Origin: UBA5336 sp964415675 | Lineage (GTDB): Bacteria > Pseudomonadota > Alphaproteobacteria > Caulobacterales > Hyphomonadaceae | Direction of reading: 5' to 3' | DNA length: 64,000 nucleotides | NCBI GenBank assembly: GCA_964415675.1 | Contig: CAYQBG010000018.1 | Location: 7,332-71,331, forward strand | In this document: positions 26,727 through 35,583 of the stretch, piece after piece | Layout of the letters: each line of letters starts with the position of its first letter | Numbering within the stretch: position 1 is the stretch's first letter | Notes under the pieces: model-generated | What the model was told of the DNA's origin: nothing | What the model saw: only the letters and a program-made list of their open reading frames with translations | Database searches by the model: none | Translations under genes and position numbers: made by a program

Positions 26727-27431
26727 ATGAATAACCTTCTCCGCGCCTGCGCACTTGCAACTGCTGCCATAACAGTCAGCGCGCCGACACTCGCCGACAC
26801 AGCCATTTCGGGGGGGCAGTCTTTGGCACCTCGCGAATTCATCTGGCAGCCGGAACCGGGCGACGAGATCTATTTCGACGTATCCCGGAATGGTTCGCAG
26901 TTTGGCCAGCATATTGTCCGCTTCGAAGCCGATGAGGCCGGGGACATTACCGCCGTGGTCGATGTTGATCTTCGGGCCGGGCTGGGGCCCATCACCCTTT
27001 TCCGTTATGCACTCGATGTACGCGAGACCTGGCGGGATGGTTATGTGCTGTCCGTTGAAGGCAAGGTGAATAATGATGGCGAGCGGGAGAGTGTTACTGC
27101 CCGGCGCAATGGTGAGCAGCTGGAGGTGGAAGGCACCGAATTTTCCGGTGAACTGCCCTTGTCGGTGATCCCGGCCAGCCACTGGAATATCTGGCAGACC
27201 CAGGCGGACCGCATCCTGTCCACAGAGAGCGGGGAGGTCATCAAGGTGGATGTCAAACCACTCGGACGTGAGATGATCGAGGCGGGCGGCGAGACAATCG
27301 AGGCCCGCAAATTCCTGATGGATTCCGATATAGATGTGACGCTCTGGTATGACGACCAGGACCGATGGGTGAAACTGGCATTCAAGGCGCGCGGTCAGGA
27401 TATCGAGTATGTCCTGCGCGATTTATATTGA
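26727..27431 (+). CDS. Exported DUF6134-like protein
   Basis: I start it at ATG 26727, before a clear signal peptide (NNLLRACALATAAITVSAP, ending TLADT); the frame is open further upstream inside the preceding gene. The 234-residue protein has features I associate with DUF6134/DUF3108-type periplasmic proteins (DEIYFDVSRNGSQFGQHIV, LWYDDQDRWVKLAFKARGQD, YVLRDLY at the end). These are beta-rich proteins of unknown role often found next to photolyase genes or lipid-modifying genes in proteobacteria. It is 11 bases after the chrR-like stop and 11 bases before the photolyase, so the three form an operon. Confidence 0.75.
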   Translation: MNNLLRACALATAAITVSAPTLADTAISGGQSLAPREFIWQPEPGDEIYFDVSRNGSQFGQHIVRFEADEAGDITAVVDVDLRAGLGPITLFRYALDVRETWRDGYVLSVEGKVNNDGERESVTARRNGEQLEVEGTEFSGELPLSVIPASHWNIWQTQADRILSTESGEVIKVDVKPLGREMIEAGGETIEARKFLMDSDIDVTLWYDDQDRWVKLAFKARGQDIEYVLRDLY

Positions 27432-27442
27432 AGGCTTGAATC

Positions 27443-28984
27443 TTGGCGGCGCTGCGACTCATTCTGGGCGACCAGCTTTCGCCAGACATTTCCTCGCTAA
27501 AGGGAGGTGACCGCGGGCGTGATGTGGTGCTGATGGCCGAAGTGATGGCCGAGGCGACCTATGTTCGCCATCACAAGCAGAAGCTGGTCCTGGTTTTCTC
27601 CGCCATGCGCCATTTTGCCGATGAGCTTCGCGAAGCCGGCTGGACGGTGCGCTATGTCTGTCTGGATGACGTTTCCAATCAGGGCAGCCTGAAAGCAGAG
27701 ACCGCGCGCGCCCTGGAAGAGATTGATGGCATTGACAGTGTCATCGTTACCAAACCTGGCGAATGGCGGCTTATGCAAGACATGCAGACCTGGGCGGGCC
27801 ATTTCGGCTGTGCAGTGGAGCGACGCGACGATACCAGATTTCTCGCCTCCATCAGGGACTTTGCCGAGTGGGCCGAGGGACGCAATTCGCTGCGGATGGA
27901 GTATTTCTACCGCGATATGCGCCGACGCACCGGTCTCCTGATGGAAGGTGATTTGCCAGCGGGCGGCGCCTGGAATTTCGACCAGGACAACCGAAAAACG
28001 CTGCCCGGATCGAAGGTCACACCTCACAGGCGTTATTTCCGGCCCAACGAGGTCACCCGGAATGTCATTTCAATGGTACAGGCCCGGTTCGCCGATCATT
28101 TCGGAACGCTGGAGAATTTCCGCTGGGGCGTAACACGCGGCGAGGCTGAAGCCGCGCGCGACCATTTCATTGATGAGATTCTGCCGAATTTCGGAACCTA
28201 CCAGGACGCCATGGCGAAGGATGAAGCCTTTCTCTGGCACTCGCTCTTGTCAGCCTATCTCAATATCGGCCTGCTGGACCCATTGGACGTGTGCAAGCGC
28301 GCCGAGGCGAGCTGGCATGCCGGCTCGGCGCCACTGAACGCCGTTGAGGGCTTTATTCGTCAGGTCATCGGCTGGCGCGAATATGTGCGCGGTCTCTACT
28401 GGCTGCGGATGCCGGCCTATCGCGAGACCAATCATTTCGGCGCCGACCGGGCCCTGCCCGATTTCTACTGGACCTGCGACACGGACATGGCGTGCATGCG
28501 CGAGGCGGTCACCCATAGCCGCGACCATGCCTATTCCCACCATATCCAGCGTCTCATGATCACCGGTAATTTTGCGCTCCTGGCGGGCATCCATCCTGAC
28601 GAAATCAATGAATGGTACATGATCGTCTATGCCGACGCGTTTGAATGGGTTGAGCTTCCCAACACACATGGCATGGCGATTTTCGCCGATGGCGGCGCAA
28701 TGGCGTCAAAGCCCTATGCGGCCAGCGCGAATTATATCAACAAGATGTCCGATTTCTGCGCTGGGTGCCAATTCAGCCCAACAGAGAAGCTCGGCGAGAC
28801 GGCCTGTCCGTTCAATTATCTCTACTGGACCTTTCTCAACACCCACCGCGACAGCCTCAAACAGAACGGGCGGATGGGGCTTGTCCTGAAGAACCTCGCA
28901 AAAAAGGACGAGGCGGAGCTTAACGAAATGGCCCGCCTCTCTGAACGCTTTCTGGCGACGATCGGCGCGCGCCGGCGCGGCTGA
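27443..28984 (+). CDS. Iron-sulfur photolyase/cryptochrome (CryB/PhrB type, FeS-BCP)
   Basis: Start TTG at 27443 with GAAGG about eight bases upstream; the protein begins LRLILGDQLSPDISSL, the typical N-terminus of the class. It has 513 residues and belongs to the deoxyribodipyrimidine photolyase-related family. Cys351, Cys439, Cys442 and Cys455 match the four iron-sulfur ligands of Agrobacterium PhrB with a one-residue offset. The FAD region includes PNTHGMAIFADGG and MASKPYAASANYI. PhrB repairs (6-4) photoproducts and CryB of Rhodobacter has regulatory roles. Its linkage to a ChrR-like gene fits a light and singlet-oxygen response. Confidence 0.95.
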   Translation: MAALRLILGDQLSPDISSLKGGDRGRDVVLMAEVMAEATYVRHHKQKLVLVFSAMRHFADELREAGWTVRYVCLDDVSNQGSLKAETARALEEIDGIDSVIVTKPGEWRLMQDMQTWAGHFGCAVERRDDTRFLASIRDFAEWAEGRNSLRMEYFYRDMRRRTGLLMEGDLPAGGAWNFDQDNRKTLPGSKVTPHRRYFRPNEVTRNVISMVQARFADHFGTLENFRWGVTRGEAEAARDHFIDEILPNFGTYQDAMAKDEAFLWHSLLSAYLNIGLLDPLDVCKRAEASWHAGSAPLNAVEGFIRQVIGWREYVRGLYWLRMPAYRETNHFGADRALPDFYWTCDTDMACMREAVTHSRDHAYSHHIQRLMITGNFALLAGIHPDEINEWYMIVYADAFEWVELPNTHGMAIFADGGAMASKPYAASANYINKMSDFCAGCQFSPTEKLGETACPFNYLYWTFLNTHRDSLKQNGRMGLVLKNLAKKDEAELNEMARLSERFLATIGARRRG

Positions 28985-28996
28985 CCCTTGTCAGCC

Positions 28997-29737
28997 CTAC
29001 AGCTTGTCCTCAATCACCTGGGTAATGCGCGGCGTATTTGCGCCCTGAATGGCTTCCTCCCCGATGAAGAAGGCCGGCGTGCCATTCACGCCCAGATCGC
29101 GGGCCAGCGCCGTCATGTCGGCGAGCTCCTGCTGAACGGCCGTCGATTTCATGTCGGCGCGCATTTTCGCAACATCGACGCCGACCGATCCAGCAATCTT
29201 GTCGATATCCGCATCATCAAGAGCCGTCTCCGTTTCCATCAGCGCGGTGTGCATTTCGAAATATTTGCCCTGTTCCTTGGCCGCGAGTGCGGCCAGCGCA
29301 GCCTGTCTGCTTTGCGGGCTGAGGATCGGGTATTCCTTGAACACCACACGCACCTTGCCATCATGCTTGGCGGGTAGTCCGGCGACAAAATCAATGGAAC
29401 GCTTGCAGTAGCCGCAGCGATAATCAAAGAACTCGACCACCGTGATTTCGGCATCATCCGGACCAATCGCGGGATCACTGGCCTGATTGTAGAGTGCATC
29501 CTGATTGTCCACGATCGCCTTGCGCGCCGCGTCGGCCTCTTCCCGGCGCTGACGTTCGCCAAGCTCGACCAGCGCCTCCTCAATGATCTCCGGATTCGCC
29601 ATGATATACTCGCGGACAATCGTCTCGACTTCGCCGCGCGTCATCACGTCGGAGTCAGCGCTTGCCGGACGTTCAGCGCAGGCAGGTGTCAGTGCGAGTG
29701 CGCCAAGGGCAACAGCAAGGGAAAGCGAACGGGTCAT
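28997..29737 (-). CDS. DsbA-family thiol-disulfide oxidoreductase
   Basis: ATG at 29737 precedes a signal sequence (TRSLSLAVALGALALTPAC). The 246-residue protein has an alpha-helical leader region (residues 30-90) and a thioredoxin-like fold with active site Cys108-Gly-Tyr-Cys111 in FFDYRCGYCKRS and a cis-Pro loop NGTPAFFIGEE. This resembles the BdbD/DsbA-like proteins with a helical N-terminal extension (ScsC/DsbG-like). Cys20 might be lipidated, though the lipobox LTPAC is weak. It acts in the periplasm, either oxidising or isomerising disulfides. It is convergent with the photolyase gene across 12 bases. Confidence 0.9.
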   Translation of the reverse strand: MTRSLSLAVALGALALTPACAERPASADSDVMTRGEVETIVREYIMANPEIIEEALVELGERQRREEADAARKAIVDNQDALYNQASDPAIGPDDAEITVVEFFDYRCGYCKRSIDFVAGLPAKHDGKVRVVFKEYPILSPQSRQAALAALAAKEQGKYFEMHTALMETETALDDADIDKIAGSVGVDVAKMRADMKSTAVQQELADMTALARDLGVNGTPAFFIGEEAIQGANTPRITQVIEDKL

Positions 29738-29854
29738 GAAAACGGTCCTGCTTGGCTGGAGGGTCATACTTTGCCAGCCATTTGGCAGTGAATGCATTAA
29801 TGGTCCATGCCTGCAGCTGCCAATTCGGTTGACGAATCTGTGAGTGGGACTGCA

Positions 29855-31219
29855 TCAGCGCTGGGTGCGCCTGTAGATGTCGCGATTTTCCGGCAGGCGG
29901 GGATCGGTGATCGCCAATATGTCCGACGCGCGCCGAAACAAAGGTGTACCGCGTTCAAGTTCCTTGATGGCCCGCCCGGCAAATGCATTCGCCCGCGGCA
30001 AGTCGCCGACATTGTAGGCTGCTTCGGCGGTCGCGATCTGAGCTTCTGCGCGCTGGTCCTGCTTTTCCAGAGCGATTGCCAGGTTTTGCCAGGCGAACGC
30101 ATTGTTCGGTTCCGCGATCAGGGCATCGCGCAGGGCCTCTTCGCCTGCTTCGATGTCGCCCGGCTCACCCCGCGCAATCAGCGAACGACCGAGATTGATC
30201 AGGAGAAGTGGCTGGCCGGGCATAAGCTCGTTTGATCGCTGATGCGGTGCGACCGATTCAGCCACCCGTCCGCTTTCGAACAGGATCTGGCCCTTAAGCT
30301 CGTGGAAATATGCATTGTCGGGATTGATTGAGATGAGCGCATTCACATCTTCTAGCGCCGTGGTGATATCGGCGGCCTGCATGGCGGCGATGGCCCGGGC
30401 ATAAAGGGCGGGCGCGCTGTCATCACTGCGCGGATATTTGCGATAGACCTGCGCGGCGGGCTGGAGAAACCCGATCAGCTTGGCCTGCATCATCTCGAAT
30501 TCATTCTGAGTCTGCGGTTCGGGCGGGACATCCATAAGGCCAGTCTCCTCGGCCAGCTGGCGTGCTGTCCGGATCCGCTGGGATGCGAGCGGGTGGGCGC
30601 GGAAATAAGGGTAGCGCCGGGCCTCGGACAGGACTTCCTGATAACGGTAATTCTCGAAAAACTCGACGAGGCCACGCGGGGACTGGCCGAGCTGTTCGAG
30701 ATAGGCCACCGCCGCCTGGTCGGCCGCCGCTTCCTCGGAACGAGTATGTTTGAAGAAATTCAGCGCGGCAAATTGCTGAGACGAGGCGATCAGCGCCGCG
30801 CCTGCATCCCCGGCGCCCGCCGCCATGGCCAGCACGCCGAGCCCGATCGAGACCAGGGCCGGGCGCATGGACACTTCGGCCGCCCGGCTGCGCGAAATCG
30901 AGTGACCGCAGGCAATATGGCAGGTCTCGTGGCCAATCACGCCCTTGATTTGTCCCGGCGATTCAGCTGCAATCAGGAGCCCGGTATGCAGATGGATATT
31001 CTTGCCATTGGCGACAAAGGCATTCAGCGACGGGTCGTTGATGATGTAGAGATCGACATCGCGCGGTTCGAGGCCCGCGACTTCTAGGATCGGATCGGTC
31101 CAGTCGCGCAGCGTGTGCTCGATTTCAGTGTCGCGGATCAGGCCCTGAGCCTGTGCGCTGGCACCTGCGAAACAAGCGAAACACATCGCAAGCAGGGCCC
31201 GTGAAATCAGATTTGCCAT
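29855..31219 (-). CDS. Periplasmic M48 metalloprotease with TPR repeats (BepA-like)
   Basis: The 454-residue protein has a signal peptide (1-25, ending ASAQA), an M48 protease domain with zinc motif HETCH at residues 97-101, the third-ligand region RSEEAAADQAAVAYLEQLG, and C-terminal TPR repeats (about 255-440). This is the BepA/YfgC layout, which handles outer-membrane protein and LPS-assembly quality control. It follows fbpC on the same strand after a 93-base gap and is separated by 117 bases from the DsbA-like gene downstream. Confidence 0.93.
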   Translation of the reverse strand: MANLISRALLAMCFACFAGASAQAQGLIRDTEIEHTLRDWTDPILEVAGLEPRDVDLYIINDPSLNAFVANGKNIHLHTGLLIAAESPGQIKGVIGHETCHIACGHSISRSRAAEVSMRPALVSIGLGVLAMAAGAGDAGAALIASSQQFAALNFFKHTRSEEAAADQAAVAYLEQLGQSPRGLVEFFENYRYQEVLSEARRYPYFRAHPLASQRIRTARQLAEETGLMDVPPEPQTQNEFEMMQAKLIGFLQPAAQVYRKYPRSDDSAPALYARAIAAMQAADITTALEDVNALISINPDNAYFHELKGQILFESGRVAESVAPHQRSNELMPGQPLLLINLGRSLIARGEPGDIEAGEEALRDALIAEPNNAFAWQNLAIALEKQDQRAEAQIATAEAAYNVGDLPRANAFAGRAIKELERGTPLFRRASDILAITDPRLPENRDIYRRTQR

Positions 31220-31312
31220 GGTCTTGGGCGTCCTTTTGAAATTTCCGCCTCTTGCAGAGTAGGGTCTTCCGGCGAACCTGACGAGACCTTCAGGGCAGGG
31301 ATGACGAGAATT

Positions 31313-32344
31313 TCAGGTTTGAGCCGACCTGACATTGCCCGAAAAGACAAAGGTCAGAGCCGGGTCCAGATTGATGCGCACACCCTCGCCGGTCGTTGGC
31401 GCACCCCGGCTGGGCACTTCGGCGGACAGGGTCACCGGGCCGGTATCCAGAAGGAGCCGCGTCACAGCCCCGGCAAAGGCAGAGCGCACGACCGTGGCCG
31501 CGACAGGGCCGGCAGGGTCAATCCGCACAGCTTCACAGCGAACGCAGACCATGCTGTCGGGTGCGGCCTCAAGACCGGCCGGCAACAGCCCCTCGGGCAG
31601 CATGCCCACTATGATTTCATTGGTCCGGCCTAGCGCTGCAGCAACGCCGGCGTCGACGGGGTGTTCATAAACCTCGCGCGGCGTCGCACACTGAACGATC
31701 CGACCATTTCTCATGACGGCCAGATCGTCGGCGAGATCCATTGCGGCCGGCGCATCATGGCTGACCAGCAGGGCGGGGATATCGCTTTCGCGAATGGCGG
31801 CGAGCGCGGTATCGGCGACATCGCTGCGCAGGGTCGGATCAAGTCCGGAAAAGGGTTCGTCCATCAGAATGGCTGCTGGACGCGCGGCAAGGGCGCGAGC
31901 AATCGCGATCCGCTGCTGTTCACCCCCGGACAATTGATGGGGATAAGCGGCTGCGCGTTCTTCCAAGCCTACACGCGCCAGCCAGCCACGTGCGACCGGA
32001 TCAGCGTTCTCGCGCGGGACAGAGCTGAGGCCGAAGCGGACATTCTGCAGTGCCGTCATATGGGGAAACAGCGCGAAATCCTGGAAAATCAGGCCTGTCC
32101 GGCGCCGTTCCGGTGGTACCGTCATGCCACGCCGGGACAGTATCTCACCGCCAATTCGAATTTCTCCTTCATCAACCGGTTCCAGTCCTGCCAGCAGACG
32201 CAACAGGGTTGACTTGCCGGCGCCGGACGCGCCGACCAATGCGAAAATTCGGCCGGGCTGGAGCGTAAGGCTGGCCGCATCAACAACGCGCGTGCCGCTA
32301 TAGATCCGGGTCACGGCTTCGGCTGTCAGCGCCAACCGGTTCAT
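31313..32344 (-). CDS. fbpC: Ferric iron ABC transporter ATPase
   Basis: ATG at 32344 overlaps the permease stop (ATGA); an upstream open frame lies in the permease gene. The 343-residue ATPase has Walker A GASGAGKST, signature LSGGEQQRIAIARALA, Walker B ILMDEPFSGLDP and a C-terminal TOBE-like regulatory region. The family (FbpC/AfuC) energises periplasmic Fe3+ uptake with FbpA and FbpB. It is last in the leftward fbpA-fbpB-fbpC operon. Confidence 0.92.
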   Translation of the reverse strand: MNRLALTAEAVTRIYSGTRVVDAASLTLQPGRIFALVGASGAGKSTLLRLLAGLEPVDEGEIRIGGEILSRRGMTVPPERRRTGLIFQDFALFPHMTALQNVRFGLSSVPRENADPVARGWLARVGLEERAAAYPHQLSGGEQQRIAIARALAARPAAILMDEPFSGLDPTLRSDVADTALAAIRESDIPALLVSHDAPAAMDLADDLAVMRNGRIVQCATPREVYEHPVDAGVAAALGRTNEIIVGMLPEGLLPAGLEAAPDSMVCVRCEAVRIDPAGPVAATVVRSAFAGAVTRLLLDTGPVTLSAEVPSRGAPTTGEGVRINLDPALTFVFSGNVRSAQT

Positions 32345-33963
32345 GAAGTGCTCCCAGGTCTGGCACGTGACAAACGCCAGGAGAGGAAAACCACCGGCAC
32401 CAGACCAGCGCCCGTGATGAGCAGGCAAGGCAGTGCAGCAGCAGCAAGCCGCTCATCCGAGGCATAAGCATAGGCGCGCACCGCAAGCGTGTCCCAGTCA
32501 AACGGGCGCAGCATCAGTGTGGCCGGTAATTCCTTGAGGATCTCCACGAACAGGATCAATCCACCGACCAGCGCGCCTGATAGCGCTACCGGAAGATCTA
32601 CCTCGCGCACACGTCGCAGCGGCGCCGCGCCGAGTGAGCGTGCCGCTTGTCCCATCGAAACCGGCGCGCGGGCGAGGGCCGCCTCCATAGGCTGGGCGCC
32701 AGCAGCGGCAAACCGGCTGACATAGATCCAGACGAGCGCCACCAATGCGACCGGGCCAACGAGTCCGAGCTGCAGGCGTTCAAGCACGATCAGTCCGCCA
32801 AGTGCCAGCACCGCGCCTGGCACCGCATAGCCGCCGGCTGCCGCAAGTCTGGCAAGCCGGGCGCCGGGCCGGCGGGTATGCACTCCCAGCGCAATGACGA
32901 GACCGAGGATAAACCCGATGACGGCGGCTATCGCCGCCAGTGTCACCGTGTTCAGCAGAGCGTCGAAAATGCTCGCGACCGGCGCGCCGGCTTCCGCGGC
33001 CAGCCAGACAAGCCGCAGGACGGGCACGCCAAAGCCCCACGCGAAGATTGTCAGGCAGAATATCGAGGCAAAGACAGCCTTGCCTCCGTTCAGCCTGTGC
33101 CTGTCGATCGCCTGCCAGCGCTTCGATGTCGCCTCGCTGCCGGCGTCGCCGCGTTCGATACGCTCAATCGCCTGCAAGAGTAATGCGATCGCCAGCAGGA
33201 TCAGCGCCATGCGCGCCGCTGCGCCTGCATCGCCGAAACTCGACCAGGCCTTGACCAGTCCGACTGTCAGGGTCTGTACGCCCAGAAAAGCGGCAGCGCC
33301 ATAATCGGCGGCCGCCTCCATCAGCGCCAATGCGAGGCCGGCCGCGATAGCCGGGCGGGCAGCTGGCAGGGCGACTGAGAAAAATACCCGCCGCGGCATG
33401 GCGCCAAGCGTGCGCGCAGCATCCAGCGCGCAGACCGATGTGGTGGTGAAAGCCGCGCGCGCTGTCAGATAGACGTAGGGGTAAAGCGCACCGGCCAGCA
33501 CGAATGCAAGTCCGGGCAACGAATTGATGTCTGGAAACCAATAGTCGCGCGCGCCAAGACCTGTCGTCTCACGCAGCGCCGACTGCAGGGGTCCCGCTAC
33601 ATTCATCAGGTCGGCATAGGAAAAGGCGAGGACATAACCGGGCGCGGCAAGGGGCAGGATCAGTAACCATTCGAACACGCCGCGACCGGGAAAGGCATAC
33701 ATCGTGACCAGCCAGGCGGCGGGAACCGCCGTCAGGAGGATGAGGCATGCTGTCAGTGCCAGTGTCGCCAGTGTCCCGGTTGAATAGTCCACCAGCCCTG
33801 TTGCCACTATATGCTGCCAGGCATCGCCGCCACCGGCAAACAGCCCCGTAAGCAGAGCCGCCACCAGCGGTGCGCCGATAACCAGTCCGGCGACAATACC
33901 GGGAACATCCCTTGGCGACAGTGGCGTCAGTTGCAGACGCATCGGATGGGCGGCAGACTTCAC
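32341..33963 (-). CDS. fbpB: Ferric iron ABC transporter permease
   Basis: The 540-residue permease has about twelve helices in two tandem halves, each with an EAA-like loop (the second near LARAPVSMGQAARSLGAAPL). This double-length layout is typical of FbpB/HitB-type Fe3+ permeases. Its start overlaps the fbpA stop by four bases (33960-33963). Confidence 0.93.
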   Translation of the reverse strand: MKSAAHPMRLQLTPLSPRDVPGIVAGLVIGAPLVAALLTGLFAGGGDAWQHIVATGLVDYSTGTLATLALTACLILLTAVPAAWLVTMYAFPGRGVFEWLLILPLAAPGYVLAFSYADLMNVAGPLQSALRETTGLGARDYWFPDINSLPGLAFVLAGALYPYVYLTARAAFTTTSVCALDAARTLGAMPRRVFFSVALPAARPAIAAGLALALMEAAADYGAAAFLGVQTLTVGLVKAWSSFGDAGAAARMALILLAIALLLQAIERIERGDAGSEATSKRWQAIDRHRLNGGKAVFASIFCLTIFAWGFGVPVLRLVWLAAEAGAPVASIFDALLNTVTLAAIAAVIGFILGLVIALGVHTRRPGARLARLAAAGGYAVPGAVLALGGLIVLERLQLGLVGPVALVALVWIYVSRFAAAGAQPMEAALARAPVSMGQAARSLGAAPLRRVREVDLPVALSGALVGGLILFVEILKELPATLMLRPFDWDTLAVRAYAYASDERLAAAALPCLLITGAGLVPVVFLSWRLSRARPGSTS

Positions 33964-35033
33964 TTCCAGCCGACACGGTCAAAGATGCGCTGTGCTTCAG
34001 CCTGATTCTCGCCGAGCACACCGAGATCGAGTTCGCTTTCGTCATATTCCGGCAGGCGTTCGAGCCCGGCCGGCCAGTCAACGCCCTCGATGACCGGGAT
34101 CTCCCTGGTTTCCACAACCAGGAGAGACTGGCCCTGCGGGCTGGCGAGGAATTCAATGAAAGCGCGCGCAGCATCTGGGTGGGGCGCGTGCGCGCCAATG
34201 GCGGCGCCTGTGATATTGGTGTGCACGCCGTCGCCAGCCGAAACAAAAGCCAGACGGGTCGCCCCGGCAGCCTTGCGATCCGCTTCGGAGCCGCTTTCAG
34301 CCAGCCGGACCCAGTAATAATGATTGGTTATCGCCAGACTGCATGCGCCAGCCGCGACAGCCTTGATCTGTGCTGTATCCCCGCCCTGCGGATCGCGCGC
34401 GAAATTGTCCTTAACGGCCTGCGCCCACTCGCTCGCCGCATCGCGGCCTTCGCGTGCAATAATCTCGCCCAGAAGCGACAGATTGTAGATATTTGTACTG
34501 GAGCGCGCACAGATTTCGCCGGAAAAGCGCTCATCGGCAAGGTCTGACATTTCATCAAGTGTGTTGCCGTCAACGGCCTGAGGATCATAGGCGATCACCC
34601 GGTGGCGTTTGGCCAGCCCGACCCAGTGCCCTTCAGACCCCCGCAGGCGCGGCGGGATCAGGGCATTGATCCTTTGGGACCGGACCGGCTGGGTGAGGCC
34701 TGCCTGTTTGAACCTCCAGAGCGTCCCGGCATCAGCCGCCAGGATGACATCTGCAGGACTGTTTTCGCCCTCCGCGACCATGGTTTCCAGCAGTTGGGCT
34801 GCGCCGGCCTCACGCGTGCGGACAGTGACTCCGGTCTCGGCCTCGAATGCATCGTAAAGGGCCCGGTCGGAGTCATAGTGACGCGTGGAATACACGTTTA
34901 CCACGCCGCCTTCTATGCTGTCCGAGGCGGGGCCGGAAGAGGTCTCTGGCCCGGAACATGCATTCAGGACCGATAGTAAAAGAACCAGGCTGCCGGCCAA
35001 AGCAGTCAGCCGCAAATTGGGGTTGAGTTTCAT
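33960..35033 (-). CDS. fbpA: Ferric iron ABC transporter substrate-binding protein
   Basis: The 357-residue protein begins with a lipoprotein-type signal (ALAGSLVLLLSVLNAC), with Cys26 a likely lipid anchor. The mature part starts GGVVNVYSTRHYDSD, the typical FbpA/FutA beginning, and has the tandem tyrosines of the iron site in ITNHYYWVRLAESG. It binds Fe3+ in the periplasm and delivers it to FbpBC. A Fur-like inverted repeat is centred about 45 bases upstream of the start. Confidence 0.95.
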   Translation of the reverse strand: MKLNPNLRLTALAGSLVLLLSVLNACSGPETSSGPASDSIEGGVVNVYSTRHYDSDRALYDAFEAETGVTVRTREAGAAQLLETMVAEGENSPADVILAADAGTLWRFKQAGLTQPVRSQRINALIPPRLRGSEGHWVGLAKRHRVIAYDPQAVDGNTLDEMSDLADERFSGEICARSSTNIYNLSLLGEIIAREGRDAASEWAQAVKDNFARDPQGGDTAQIKAVAAGACSLAITNHYYWVRLAESGSEADRKAAGATRLAFVSAGDGVHTNITGAAIGAHAPHPDAARAFIEFLASPQGQSLLVVETREIPVIEGVDWPAGLERLPEYDESELDLGVLGENQAEAQRIFDRVGWK

Positions 35034-35070
35034 GAAAGTGACTCCGTGCCTGAGGGGAGAATAGGGATGA

Positions 35071-35085
35071 TGCGAATCAATCGCA
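35071..35085. promoter_or_regulatory. Candidate Fur-type operator
   Basis: TGCGAAT-C-AATCGCA is a 7-1-7 inverted repeat with six of seven pairs matching (ideal right arm ATTCGCA). Fur boxes are 7-1-7 repeats of this AT-centred kind. It begins 38 bases upstream of the fbpA start codon, where it would block transcription when iron is replete. It also lies 156 bases upstream of the small rightward gene at 35241. Alphaproteobacteria may use RirA or Irr instead, so the regulator is inferred. Confidence 0.5.
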
Positions 35086-35240
35086 ACTGCGGCACCTTGA
35101 CGGAGGACTCAGATCTTTCCGCGTCGATGGTTGAATCCGTCCACGGATTTTCGCGGAGGCAGTGATTGATTTTGGCACGCCAAAGTGGTTACGCTATGTT
35201 AAGGAATACCGGGGTGACGCAGAGTAAAAGGGTAGACAGT

Positions 35241-35504
35241 ATGTCGGATGTCGTTGTGAATGTGGGGCTGGAAGCGCCGGGGGATGAAGTGGTGCTGACC
35301 AACGCCATCGATACTTATACGAAATGGCGTCAGTATATGTGCAATCCGGAAGAGCGCCATGATGTTGGTGATGCGCCTGAGATCATGGTGAAAACGCGCC
35401 CGGGTTCGAATGGCGCGGTGACCAAGACACTTATTTTTCAGGAACGACGCTGGGCTGCCGCTTTCCTGCGAATCTGGCGCAATGAACGCCGGCGCGAGAA
35501 CTGA
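35241..35504 (+). CDS. Small conserved-looking protein, unknown function
   Basis: Not recognised. I prefer ATG 35241 (87 residues), preceded by AAAAGGG about ten bases upstream; the frame is open back to 35166. The sequence is soluble and ends basic (RRWAAAFLRIWRNERRREN), with a central VLTNAIDTYTKWRQYMCNPE. There is no signal peptide or known motif. It lies between the divergent fbp operon and thiO. Codon use looks like the neighbours, which supports a real gene. Confidence 0.55.
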   Translation: MSDVVVNVGLEAPGDEVVLTNAIDTYTKWRQYMCNPEERHDVGDAPEIMVKTRPGSNGAVTKTLIFQERRWAAAFLRIWRNERRREN

Positions 35505-35583
35505 CCGCGCGGGCGATACAGCCCCTGAGAACGTGATTGTGTTGCGATTTGCCAAATCCGTTTGACGCGATAGACACCTGATC

